From Pseudoneurospora amorphoporcata (taxonomy: Eukaryota > Ascomycota > Sordariomycetes > Sordariales > Sordariaceae), in contig MU859156.1 of the NCBI GenBank assembly GCA_033297205.1, positions 1-64,000 of the forward strand: a stretch of 64,000 bases of DNA, read 5' to 3'. Positions 10,618 through 22,298 of this stretch are shown in pieces (position 1 is the stretch's first letter; each line of letters begins with the position of its first letter). Below the pieces are notes generated by a model that had not been told where the DNA came from, searched no databases, and worked only from the letters and a program-made list of their open reading frames with translations. Position numbers and translations under genes: made by a program.

Positions 10618-13600
10618 CTGGTGACGTCTGACAGAATCAGGTGTGTTTATTGTTTGGGAGTGTGGTGTGTTTGATGTTTTGCAGTTCTAGGTGTGGGGTG
10701 GCGATCCGAGTGTTGATGTGTTGTCTGTTTAATCAGACGGCTTGTCTGGTGATGATCAAGTGTCTGGAGTGTGTTTTGAGTTTTCTGGATGATCCTGGCG
10801 ATGCAATGACAACCCTATGCCATCGGAAGAGCAGAACAATGGTCTATTTACATCGCAAACGCGGGCTCACGGTCGGGACTATTCGGCCACACGCTCTTCT
10901 ACGGCATACAACACATACATAATCGTCCCATTCGTCATTCGACTGGAACCAAATCATGTCAAGTGGAAGTCCCGTCTGGACTCTTCAGCAAGCGGAGGAG
11001 GGCGCTGCTGGGGCTCTGGCGGCATTAGTCCCCGCCCCGAGCCGGTCTGTAGAGAACGCGCTAAAGCTACTTCCAACTACTGTACTTAGGTACAGCGCAG
11101 GGGCATACTTTTGCAGGCGCTGCGGGAAGCGCCCCGCGGGGACCTACCTCGGCGCTCTCCGGACGTGGCCTCGGCATCAACGGCTCCCGTCCCAATTGGC
11201 CAAGACTCCTTACACTTCTGCCAGAACGTGACATCGACCTTTGGTATCCCTAAGGTACCTTGGGGTCCGGGTCAGGTACTGTTCTGGATTGGAGTGCCCG
11301 GTGCCTGTTGACACGGCGACCGTCATGGGCTTTCAAAGCTTTGCCATGCAGTCATCATGGACTAAGGTCGAGAATCTTTCGTATGGGACCGAGCATGTCT
11401 GGGTCGGCTATTTTTGTCGCGCAACGTGGTGAAATGCGGATCATCTTTAATTCTCACATGTCAGAAAAAAATACTACATGTCGACGGTGGCGGATATCAT
11501 GTATACTTGAAATGGTAGTCTCCTCAGAATACGTCACGATGCTCCCGGATCTTGGGGCTTGTGGCTCGACGGTCGACCCAACATGTTGGCTCACCGCGCT
11601 GTGTCCCGATGGCAATGAGGTCGCGGGATATCATTAAGATTTCAACTGGGGTGGATGGGCCGTTTCTGACTGCAATCCATCGAGATCTTTTTCCCACCCG
11701 TTGCCGTGCTCGGTCAGGAGGATTGAAGTGGTCGCGGTTGACCGGTGCTCCGAGCTCATGGGTCAAGCGGGTACGGAATCGATGTAGGCGAAACGTGCCA
11801 AAAAGGTGCCATAGCCGGTTGGGGAGAAATCGTTGGGAGCCGCCGCGACGGCGTCAATCGCGGAGAAACATTTGCACGTTGACTCGGTTGGGTGCTTGGG
11901 GAAACCCCTTCAGTTCGTTTGCCGCGGGTACGGGCCTGGAGAGGGTGGGAACGGCATCTTTTTTTGGGTTGGGGGTGTATTCGTTGAGCGAGGTCGAGCG
12001 AACGAGAGCGGCTTGGAATCTGCTGTGTTTTGGGAGAAATGGTTCGATTTTGACAAGCCCACGACCCAGATTTGACCCACCTATGTGGCCCCCAAAAGGT
12101 GCGACCGGAAATGGCCGTAAAACAAATTGTTAGTGATAAGGTACTTACTAAGCCATTTCCAGTGCTTATGTACTAACAATCCATCTCGAGAACTTATCGT
12201 GAACAGCGCACTTGGACGCACCCAACCCGATTGTTCCTCGTCTCCCCCGTGCCGCGATGGTCACCGGGCCCGAGTCAAATCCGGCGAACATTAACAGCAC
12301 GATGCAAACCATTGAATCGAACGACGAGGGGCCACTACCACGTCTTATGAGCCTATTGACGGCCATATAACATCCTACCGGAGAAGCTTGGTGAAGCACG
12401 CGCAATTGAAAGAGTCACCCCGTCCCGCCCGTCAACCATCGCCATGAGCACCGCCATGACGCTTGCCCGGTGGACCGATTCCGGACTTAAGCCAGACACA
12501 ACCGTCCCCCGCAGAGTACCGCCGCACCGGAGCGACGAAGGGGATCTACGCCCCACCCGGCCGGACTTCTGAATGAACCGTTCGGCGGTTTCACTGCCTG
12601 GTTCATGCGAGATCGATCTCTAGAGGTAGCTTCCGTCGCACCTTCAGCCAACTTCACAAGCTCGGTGCCAGCCAGTCCACATAGTACTTGTCAGGTCTTG
12701 AAGCAACCACTCTGGGGGCCAGGTATGCAATAATAATACGGTAAATACACATCACATCCCCGACCTCTGCGTGGACGTTCCAAGGCCCGATGAAGACTTA
12801 GTTGTACACTGCGGAGTTTCGAGCTGACCGATCGCAACCCGAGCGTCCTGCCATTCAAGGCCCAAGTCCTATAAAGATTCGGATCTCGTCACCCACATCA
12901 ATCTTCACCCATGACCAAAACATTACCTGACAATCACCTTGAGATGCATCTCGCACAGCAAAGCGGACGCTGCATATTTTGAATTCTGCCTAAGCCTTGC
13001 AGGTCCCCTGCGCAGCCTTCATCGCCCCGTCGCAAGCCGAGGTGCCAATACTAAGGATCCTCAGGTTCCATGGCTCAATTGTTTCCATTCATCTTCATGT
13101 GCCTCGCAATACATCGCTTAGTACGAGTCTTCAACCTCTCCTGCCGTTCGCCTCTTCTCGCGGTCATATTTTGACAGGAGACGCCGCGCCTGCTGATGGC
13201 CAGCAACCACGCGTGGTGGTGCCGCTGCTGCTCAAGGCGGTGCTCGTCCTCGTGACTTAGAAGGCTCGTCACTAGCTCTTCTTTGCCACAAACTCAAGAG
13301 ACTCGGGATACTCCAGTCCCAAAAGACCTCTCCCGAGTTTTCTCCTTGGGCGCTTATTTGCCAGCAGTGCTGTTGGTGCAAGTGCGGGAAGGAGCACTGA
13401 TCTGGTGGAGAGCCAACAAGTCGACTCTGGCTGACATCATACCTTAGGTAAGGTATGTACTAGGCTGTACATCGAACCTGCTCGCATATCTTCCCATGAA
13501 GGGAATTATTGGGGAAGAGGGGGTGCTCGTGTGCGAGTTTCCCAAGTGTCTTTTGGGTAAATCAACCCTGAATCACATGTACGGGGACAACACAGGGACC

Positions 13601-15296
13601 ATACCGCACAAACTCGCCAAACGTTATCCCTCTTCAAACGTCGGACATATGGCCGATATCTGCAGGCAGCTAGCAGGATTAGGGTCACTGTGCCTTCGAA
13701 TGTGTGCAACTTAACGTGGAGGGCAGTGGCCTTCAATTTTCACTAACTGGGCAGATACATTTTGCTGGTATATCCTGGCTGACTGGGCTTCTTCCTGCCA
13801 GATTTCTGCCATATGCCCTGCGCCTAGAGAAGGATAGCGTTTGGCGGCTTCCGCGAGTTTGTACGGCAAGAAACATCGAATACACACTGGGATCAGGACA
13901 TCCATCGCCAATTCGAACTAGGCCGAGTTCAAAAGTCGAGGATTTAATGTGTCACCATGCAACTGTACATTGGCAAAATTTTTTTCGCTAACCCGGCGTC
14001 CCGGACTATGTAAAGATGAGGATAGAATGCCGTCATCCACTCGAGGACAATCTAAGGCGTAAGAGAAGGTGCAGAAAGATCTGGAAGCCCGGGACTGGAA
14101 TGCGAGTCCTACTTCATCATTGCTAAAGCACATGAAGATTCACGAGGCCCATGTCGCGTCACTGGACCATCCAACTTACGCAGTCTTAATCTTCATCGAC
14201 AAAGCCTGTTATACCATTTACCCATACACCTCCTGCCAAAGCTTGGGATAGCAGGACTGGATAAGACGAGATGTGGTACCCATGGTCGTTGACGTTCCAT
14301 TCTCAGGACCGCATCATGGGACCAAAGTTGCAGTCGCTTCAAAACACATCAATCATTCCCACGGACACTCCGCGCGCCAAAGGCCCTGTTGGAACAAACG
14401 AACAAGCAAACTCAAGAAGGGGGTCTCTTCTATATTTATCTTGAGAAAACTGGAAATTGTTTGTAAAGCTAACATGCAGGCACAGATGAATCTCCTCGAA
14501 ATAGCACATTGTTTGCGAAGTTCACAGTTCAGTTCGAGGCCTCTTAATGTTAATCACCATTCCCGCAATGCCTTTACTGGTCAAACCCATAAAAAGCCAC
14601 GCGCCCGTTATATTCCCGTTTCCAATTCGGGATTTGCGGCTCTTGGAGGCTATAATGGGGTATAATGTTAATATCTGCCGCCATTTAACCTCCGAGCCTG
14701 GCCTCTGAAATGTCGACGTCGCCTTCAACCCCAATCTGCGGATAAAGTCAATTGGTAACTCAGATCGTCACCCTCTCCACCACTCACCACCTCCACATTG
14801 GCGATTCACCCACGTCTCAATATGTCGTCTGCATCAGCGCCCAGCATGCGATCTTTTTGGTCCTGGCGGTTTACCTGGAAGGAGCATTTCGAAGAGGAAA
14901 CGTCTCCGTGGTTCTTTAGATTAAGAACTTCGAGAAAGCATGGCGTCACGCGGTTCACCCGTCCTTTAACATGTATGCTATACCCCCTCGGCTCGATTTG
15001 CCCTCAGAAACCCTGGTCGGAGTATCACCGCGACCGGGAGAACGGATTGACGATAACAGGCCGTTCGCTATATTTAACTTTCATGGCAGGAATAACAGGT
15101 CAACCTGAAAGGTTTGAATCGCATACATAAGAGCAAAACTTCCCGTCTTTCCTTGATTTAGCTCAGTGTCTGCTCTCCGGATTTCGACTAGGGAATTTTT
15201 TTCACAGCAATCCGATCGGCGCCCACAGCAAGGTTGATAACACTCGCTCGGCGCTGAGATCTTTCACCGAGGGCGTAACTCGTTTATTCAGCGAAA
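10618..15296. other. Gene-poor 4.7-kb interval
   Basis: No gene is securely supported. The longest plus-strand frame (11552-12133, Arg-rich) has no recognisable domain. A short frame from an ATG at 14822, behind a CT-rich leader, could be a small gene but shows no family. Degenerate inverted repeats lie at 13603-13868. The bHLH promoter and 5' leader occupy the left edge. Confidence 0.45.
13603..13868. repeat. Degenerate inverted repeat, about 70-bp arms
   Basis: The plus strand near 13603-13672 resembles the reverse complement of 13792-13868. Matching blocks include aactcgc, cgccaaacg and catatggc. Arms differ by substitutions and a 6-nt indel. It looks like the remnant of a mobile or duplicated segment rather than a functional hairpin. 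Confidence 0.5.
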
Positions 15297-16282
15297 ATGT
15301 TCTGGAGCTTATTCTTCGCGGTCTTCGCGACCTTACTGCGCAGCGGTAGGCCCTTCCCGTATTCCCTGGAAAAATTCAGAGTCACTGACAACGCCCATCA
15401 GTATCTGCCGCCGAGTCTGTCGCCGTTTACGACTCCGAAACCGGCCTCACCTACTCTTAAAACTTTGCGCTGTACAAAGCCGACGGGCGTGGGATAACCT
15501 TCCGCGTCGCAATCTCGAGCGACGTCTCCAGCAACTCTGCCTACGACGCCGTGGTCCAAGTGATCGTTCCCAATGACGTCGGCTGGGCCGGGCTTGCCTG
15601 GGGCGGTTCCATGACCAAGAACCCTCTAATGGTCTTTTGGCGGGGATCAAACAATCAACCAGTTTTGTCTTCGCGCTGGGCAACGCGAGTGACGGTCATC
15701 GTTCACATGTACAAAAGTGCAATACACACGGGGCGTGCATCACACATCCAAAATCTTGGCCGTCATCTGCCCAGATGCATAGGCACATGCAAATCCCCTG
15801 CCACTGAAATCAGGGTTCTCAACCCTTAACCCTACCTCTACAGGGTGCATTGTGATCGCCCTACCTAACTGACCAACCAAAATCAAATCGCAACTTCAAC
15901 TACAACTTCAAGTTCACATAACTAACCCTCTTCTACTTCAAGCGGGCACACAACCCCCCAATCCTACACCGGCGCCACCTACACGCTCTTCAAAACCGGC
16001 ACCAAATCCAACTCGACCCATTGGCAGTTCTCGGCGCTCTGCACGGGTTGCACCTCCTGGGCCGCCGACGGCGGCGCGGTCCGCTACGTCCAGCCCAACG
16101 GCGGCAACAGGCTTGCGTTCGCGTACTCCCCGACCAAGCCGTCGAACCCGTCCAGCCCAACGAGCGCGATCAACGTGCATGATGTGCATGCATACTGGAA
16201 CCATGATTTTAATACGGCAAGGAACACGAACTTTGAGGCTGCGGTGCAGAGGCTGTTGGGGAGTAAGCAGTTCAGGGCTTAG
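15297..16282 (+). pseudogene. Second CDH-type cytochrome-domain gene with early TAA
   Basis: Probable paralogue of the gene at 7626-8462. The ATG at 15297 begins a hydrophobic leader (MFWSLFFAVFATLLRS). Intron 1 (15346-15401) splices cleanly into a frame reading ESVAVYDSETGLTYS, then TAA at 15458-15460, then NFALYKADGRGITFR. The frame continues through GWAGLAWGGSMTKNPL with the haem-ligand Met. Exon 3 starts at about 15943, after an ACTAAC branch site, and carries YTGATYTLFKTG, CTGCTSWA and a C-terminal His region (INVHDVHAYWNHDF), ending at TAG 16280-16282. The donor before the last intron is unclear (near 15689-15714). One CAA-to-TAA change would explain the stop. Unless the stop is bypassed, only a leader peptide and a short fragment would be made. 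Confidence 0.7.
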
Positions 16283-17128
16283 GTAGGCAGAAGGAGGAGG
16301 GGGGATCATGAGGGCCAGGGAAAAGCTTAGTGTCAGTTATGTTGAAGAGAAAGACGGTGGCGCAGTGCCTGGGCGTTAGTGTTACATAGGTACCTAGTGG
16401 TTTTGATCACGGAGATTGTGAAAGGGGCACAAATGGAGCATACCTTAGTGAAGGCGTCAGTTGAAGTCAAACAATGTAAGAAGAAAATGTGTGGCTTAGC
16501 TGAAAACAGCGTTGCATATCTATCATTCTGTTGTGCATGCGGCAACCTGGTGCACATGCGTTGGACATCAAGATGTATCATTTGCCCGTTCCTGAAGTTG
16601 TGGTAGATTAAGTCACGCATCAGCCACGGCAGGCCACCATTTTGGTGTTCGCATGGTAGACACTTGTCATTTCTGGTGACTGAGCGTGTTGTTTCGCTTG
16701 GATAAAATATCCCATGGCTGTTGTGATTAATGAGCACTGGTGTTAAGTGATAGCAAGGGAAATGACGGCCAGTCTACTCGTTTTTAATAGATAGTGTCCA
16801 TCGACTTATCCCGAGATGTGCACTTCTGTGTGTCCCATCACCACCATGCATCACAAGTCCACTTGTTTCTATTATTCATCCCCTCGCGATACCCTCCAAG
16901 TGAGCCATGGAGACATGAATAGGGAACATCTGTAGCGATTGCAAGTCAAGTAGGATGTAGAATTTTAGGACGGAATGATTGAGAAGTGTCTTGACCCGTC
17001 ATTTCAAGCACAGGAGTCCGACAGGGGTATCCCTCTATGATGGCCTTGATATTATGCCAACCGAAAACAACTTGATGCAAACTCCTTTGCCAAACTGAAT
17101 TGGCAGCCTGAAGAGAACTTCCACCACT
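16283..17128. other. Spacer
   Basis: The region between the cytochrome relic and the next frame shows no supportable gene or repeat. Confidence 0.5.
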
Positions 17129-18090
17129 ATGGAATCTCTACCTACCGGCCAGAGTGATGCTTTCTCCTCCTCTTCCTTAGGCTCTTCTAAACAGCCTTTC
17201 CAGACACAACCTCCAGAACCACCAATTTCCGCCACCTACTCCAGGTTTCTCGACGATAACCATAATGTCAACAATCCAAGTCCTGATATAAGAGAGAAGG
17301 ATACAGAAGCAAAGGTTTACATTCCACCCCAACAACTCTCACCAGCGCCATTAATCCCGCCATCACCGAAATTACCCCACAGATGGCATCCCACCACCAA
17401 CCCAGGTCTGTCAAATAACCATCGTTACAAACTAGCTACCACTCAAGAAGGAGAAAGAGAAGGTAACTTCTTCCCCTACCCCCGTATCATCAACGAGCCT
17501 TCTTGTCCTTGGCTCCCTCCCCTTCTTGTCACAGCACTATTGAACTTAGCAGCCGGAATCAAAGCCACAGCTGGTAGAATATGTGAGTTTCTCAAGACGG
17601 GAGCGGACTGGATACCGCCGGTGCCACCGGAGTCCGAATCTGAGTCCGAGGACGATCTGGAACGAGGCCTGGCGAGGAGGGAACGGGGGAGAGGGTGGAA
17701 GTGGAAGGGGCCTCCTCCGCCTATTTTTGTGCCTATGTCTGTTCTTTCCGTCTTTCAAGGTGGCCAGGTCTGGGAAGAGGAACCTGGGGGTGGGAGCCCG
17801 GACAAGAAAGGGAGGTGCCGTTGCGGCAGTTGGGAGACGGAATAAATGTTGTTGGGAAAAGGGGAGTGGCTGGGAGATACAGGGAAGTGGAAGATGAGGG
17901 AAGTGATGATGATGCTTTGGATAGGGAAGTAAGAAGAAAGAAGAAGTGGAAGGGGAAGGGGAAAGCGGTTGATGCGGAGGGCAATTCGGGAAGGCGCCAA
18001 GGGGATCCAGGGAAACTGCCAGGCGGAACTTATGTGCCGGTGAAACATGATAGGAGGGGGACGGTGTGGCAGCCGGGAGGTGTTCATTAA
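17129..18090 (+). CDS. Hypothetical Pro-rich protein, structure uncertain
   Basis: I do not recognise this protein. An ATG at 17129 opens a 238-codon frame that is Ser/Pro-rich, with a hydrophobic patch at about residues 130-150 (PWLPPLLVTALLNLAAGI) and an acidic run (PESESESEDDLERG). Coding-like sequence then continues in another frame to 18090, with an acidic stretch (DEGSDDDALDREV), a Lys-rich stretch (RRKKKWKGKGKA) and a PGGTYVPVKHDRRG end. An intron from a GTCTGT donor near 17735 to a CAG acceptor near 17880 would join them in phase, but the donor is weak. The alternative is that the gene simply ends at 17845. The highly charged tail suggests a nuclear or disordered protein; no function is assigned. 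Confidence 0.4.
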
Positions 18091-20276
18091 CCTCCGAGGA
18101 GAATTATTATCATGCAACGTGAGGAAGGAGAGAGAAGTAGCAGGCCATACCTGACGGACGTGTAGAAATAACTACGGAAAAGGAAGTATGTTTGTGATAT
18201 CAATAATGAGGCCACGACTCAGAGAGTTATGGAGGGAAGGGAAATGAAATGAAACGAATCAAGAGGCACCAGTTTCTCACAAAAGGTTGAGAAACTACCA
18301 CCAGACGGGAGCGAGTTTTTGCTTTCTGATAGAATCATCAAGCAGAGGTCCTCCCCCGAATGGGAAGGGACAAACGAGGAATGGCAGGCGCGATGGACTG
18401 AAAAGCAGATGATTATACGAAGTCGGAAGTATTTACTGTCCCTCGATGCTTTTGTTGACAACCTCAAGCCTCCCGTCTCCATCTTGCTTGGATTTGCAAC
18501 AAGCGCCTTCCCAGAAACACAGCATCTCGTGGTCTTCCTGCTTTTGTCCGGGTGGCTTCCACTTGCGACACATCCGATACGAGACCTCAGTTGTCCGAAA
18601 TCACCATCAGGTCTCCTTCCTGTACATGTACAACTCCAGTTTCTCAATGACAACCAGGGATCTTCCTACCCTCCAAGGCCTTGACGAGGGCAAGACACCA
18701 CCAGTGGATTCCGGTGTCCCAGACCGCCGGTCTAGCCTGCTGACATCCTCTTCCATTCTGTCATCCGAACTTCAAACCTGAGTGCCCCCTTTCCACGTGC
18801 TGGTCGCACCTTCATTTGGCACTTGGGTAGGTACCTAGTCGAGGAAGGAGCGCAGCCCACTAACACGTCCTACCACCTGCCAAAAGCACTCTTGACAGGC
18901 ACCGGCATACCGCACCGGGCCGGTACCGCCAACCCAGCCGGTACGCCCAATATAAGGTCGGGTACCAGACTCCTCTACCACAATGCGGGCCCAAATACTG
19001 TGTATGGCGCAGTGGTTCCATGTCCCGTTGATGAAAACATTGCCGGGTGCGTGGTATCCCGAGGTACAGTTTTCGTAGGTCGCTGACTGGAGGATTGAGG
19101 TTCGTTCCGCAAGCTCAACAGGGCGACTTAGCTTTTTGCCATTTTTGTCGCCGTCATTTTTTGCTGGAAGCAATTTCATTGTGATCCTAGAGTTTTTGTC
19201 TTTTTTTTTTTCTTTTTCTTTGGGTAATTTTTGAATGAAACCCCCACTGCACTTTTGGATCGGGGCGGAAGGGATTTGGTATGCACCTTTCGATGCGACG
19301 GGGTGCGAACGAGATGAAGTCACTCCCAGTGCATAGACAAACCTGAACGACAGACAATCAAGTTTTAATCAAATTTGCCAATGTTCGACTCACTTGGGTT
19401 GCTGTCTTCCATTTAACGTCCCTTTTGTGCCGACAACGAATGGCATTGATGATGAAACGGTGATTACTGCTACGAAGAAACGGTGCACGCATCCCGTTGA
19501 ATCATCCAAGGCATTGATACCAGCTGTGCTACATGTCGAGTGCAATGTAGGGGCCACACACATACAGGTATTATCTGCCAATTTCCCTACCATTCGTGTC
19601 GGACATACTCCTTATCACTGGATTCTGATTGTTCTGGCTCTCGAACTCATGTCGGCCACTCCCTCATAAATGGACAGATTTCTGTCCAAAGCCATAAATA
19701 TTGGCGGGCTGTCCCGGAGGCTTGAGACTCACTTTTAGGTTTCCCTGTGGCAACCAAAAATATGTTTGTTTACCTCGTCGGCGAAAAGTGAGGGCATTCA
19801 GAAGCGCCTGCAGTACCGATAAGACCTGCATGACGTAGCTCACCAATATTATCTTATCGGTCGCTTATCGGCTTTCTCATCTCCGTGCGCGAAGGTCTAC
19901 CTACCCCACTATAAACGTGGTACCCCTCATCGCAACCACTTCCAACGTCCCTTCTTTCCCAAACACAGGTTTTTGGTATTGCATCTTTCAAGTGCGGTTC
20001 CATGATCTTCAACACACCGATTTTTCATCATTCCTAACTTTTTTTCTAGCCGATGATCAACAAACATGCCCAACGCTCCTAGTAAATGGTCAACGTTCCT
20101 CAATACCATGACCTACACTTCGGCGCGACACGATCTTCTTCCCACAGCTCTCGGCTCCCTCAACTTATTCCACTCAATAGTATTCCTACGTACCCCTTCA
20201 CACGAAAACACCACAAGTCACAATGTCACACCAATTTCCTTCGGCGAGCGATAACAGCAATCACGACATCAAGCCC
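18091..20276. other. Spacer with one coding-like frame
   Basis: A plus-strand frame at 18249-18684 looks coding-like (for example SSPEWEGTNEEWQARWTEKQ) but has no start codon or splice context I can defend. The rest, including T-rich DNA near 19200, holds nothing supportable. Confidence 0.4.
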
Positions 20277-21170
20277 TCACCAGTACCCGCGGTACCGACT
20301 CGACCCAGTCGGCTGAAAATATCCCGACCACCCACCTGCAGCGCGAGGATTCGGTGACCGTGGCGACCGGACTGGAATGTCATCGCTCGCGTAACTAGTG
20401 AACCGACGAAAACCCTGCATCCTGCCAGTATTCCTCCGCGGCGGAGAGGGACTATACCCTCTCCAGGTTCCAGAGCTTCTGCTTAAGTAGCTGTCATCAT
20501 CTCTGACCGACCGACGACGGCCGAACGGATTGTTCTGCTGGCGCGGTGGAGGCGACGGTCTCCAACTCCTCCGGACAGGAGATGGCGGTCTAAACACCCG
20601 AGCCGACCGAGTCGAGCGCGGACTACTCCCGACTGATCTCTGCGCTCGAGTTGCTGAAGGCGAATACCCCCTACGGACCGGGCTGCGCCCGCGTCGCTGG
20701 TATGGTATGTCGCCGCTGTACTCGGATTCACTGTCTCTAGCCCCCGAGTTGTCGTACGTGAATGATTGTGGTGGATTTTGGAACCTGGAACGACCGTACT
20801 GAGTCGAGCCTCCAAGTGTTGCGTTGAAGCCATATCCACCAAATCGCGCAGGACGACTTGCGGCGCTACCGTTCCACTGGTCGGAATGGTCGGCGTCATA
20901 ATCTGAGTCGTCGATCCTCCTTGGAGCGCGCAGTCTTGTGGGACTATCGATGTAGGATGTTCGGCCATAGGTTCCATAAGCAGGACGTCTCGGCTGCGGA
21001 GAATAAAAGGAACTTGGGGATTGACTGTAGCCCACTGTCGGTCGGCTGGGGCTGTACAGGGACTCTGTCCTGGTGTTCCTGGAGTACGGATCAGGAGAGG
21101 ATCGGTACTCGTCCCAGTCACGGTCACGAGTGGGTATCGTGGGCCCGGAATATCCATAACGTCTCGCCAT
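20277..21170 (-). CDS. Disordered Arg/Ser/Tyr/Gly-rich protein
   Basis: I do not recognise a domain. An uninterrupted frame from the ATG at 21170 encodes 297 residues, beginning MARRYGYSGPTIPTRDRDWD. The same frame is open further upstream to 21278, but this ATG is the first in good context. Composition is strongly biased to Arg, Ser, Pro, Tyr and Gly, with SR/RS and SPRSP-type phospho-motifs (RSPVRRGYSPS, RRSWRPSPPPR) and a YRGYW C-terminus. This suggests an intrinsically disordered, perhaps RNA-associated, protein. It is the intact member of a group of low-complexity genes between 20 and 27 kb. The length and consistent bias of the frame argue that it is coding. Confidence 0.5.
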   Translation of the reverse strand: MARRYGYSGPTIPTRDRDWDEYRSSPDPYSRNTRTESLYSPSRPTVGYSQSPSSFYSPQPRRPAYGTYGRTSYIDSPTRLRAPRRIDDSDYDADHSDQWNGSAASRPARFGGYGFNATLGGSTQYGRSRFQNPPQSFTYDNSGARDSESEYSGDIPYQRRGRSPVRRGYSPSATRAQRSVGSSPRSTRSARVFRPPSPVRRSWRPSPPPRQQNNPFGRRRSVRDDDSYLSRSSGTWRGYSPSPPRRNTGRMQGFRRFTSYASDDIPVRSPRSPNPRAAGGWSGYFQPTGSSRYRGYW

Positions 21171-22298
21171 TGGTACTGGGCTGTTGGATTCGGTATCTCG
21201 AGTAAGTTCGTTGATCTGTAGTTGGCGGCCTGCAGATATGCCGAAGCTATCGGTGCTGTCTAGGCATAACCAGGTCATTATATGGTGAGTATACCCCTAT
21301 TCTTCTCTTTTTGCGAGGGAAATGCAATGAATTGATGGCCATTCTCTCAAGATTGGCTTTTCATACTTCTATCGGACGACGACCCATTCATCGTAGTGTT
21401 TGCGACTTCACATGTTAGACGAGTGTCCATTCCTTCGAGTCACGCATAGCTTTAGGCAATTCGTCCTTCCCTTGATGGCTCATGGAACTTGTCAATTTCA
21501 ACATGGGAGACATAGCTACATCGGCCATGGTCAATAAGTTCTCTCCAAAGTGTTTGGTCATCCACCGAGCCTTTGCTTCATGCAGTGACGCTCGACAAAA
21601 GTCAAAAGCGACAAGCCGGATGGAAGTCATACTCGTATGCAGTTCTCGCCTCCGACGTAGCAGAAGTCTAGAAGTCAAACTTCCTCAGAATCACGATTCA
21701 CTTCTTTAATCCAACGATTCCACGTTTGGCCCATTACATTCATGGAGTTCCGGACCCGAGGACTTTCCCATGTAATTCCGATCTTCAGTTAATAGTAGCG
21801 AACCAGCGCTTAGAAACATCCACCAGTTGTATGCGAAACATTCTTAACAGCTCCTAGGGGGCCGTAATACAGAAATCATCACCCTACCTCCCCTTTCGTA
21901 TGCAATCCTCCATGACCACAACAACCCACTCTTCGTCATCGCACCGACCGTGCTTGAACTCCTGCCCAACACCCCCGACCCAATTAAGGCCCGCTTAATG
22001 GGTACATTGAAGGATTTCCTAGGTAGACATCTGGGCGTCAATGGATCTTGTTATTTTTCCCAAGTCGTACACATGCTCAAGCTGAAGGCGAGGGTCCGCA
22101 TTGATACCCATATTTCCTCCAGTCTACGAGAAGACTCCGGTTTTGGGAATCGAGCAGCCAGTCCCTGGAGTCATGGGGCTGCCTAGCTTGACTCTGGCGG
22201 ACTTGTGCCTCAATTCGGTGTGAATCCGGTCTTACCCCATCTCCCTCGCTTTCGTAACTTGAATGGCCAAGTCAGTTCAAGTTGGCGCCAAGTTAAGA
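21171..22298. other. Spacer with possible exon relic
   Basis: A plus-strand stretch at about 21846-22032 reads like an internal exon (IITLPPLSYAILHDHNNP, then LPNTPDPIKARLMGTL) and ends near a GT, but has no partner exons or start. Nothing else is supportable. Confidence 0.35.

Noticed and set aside
11552..12133. 193-codon plus-strand frame
   Set aside because: It is Arg/Ser-rich without a recognisable domain, splice context or promoter, and lies in a gene-poor interval; chance is sufficient.
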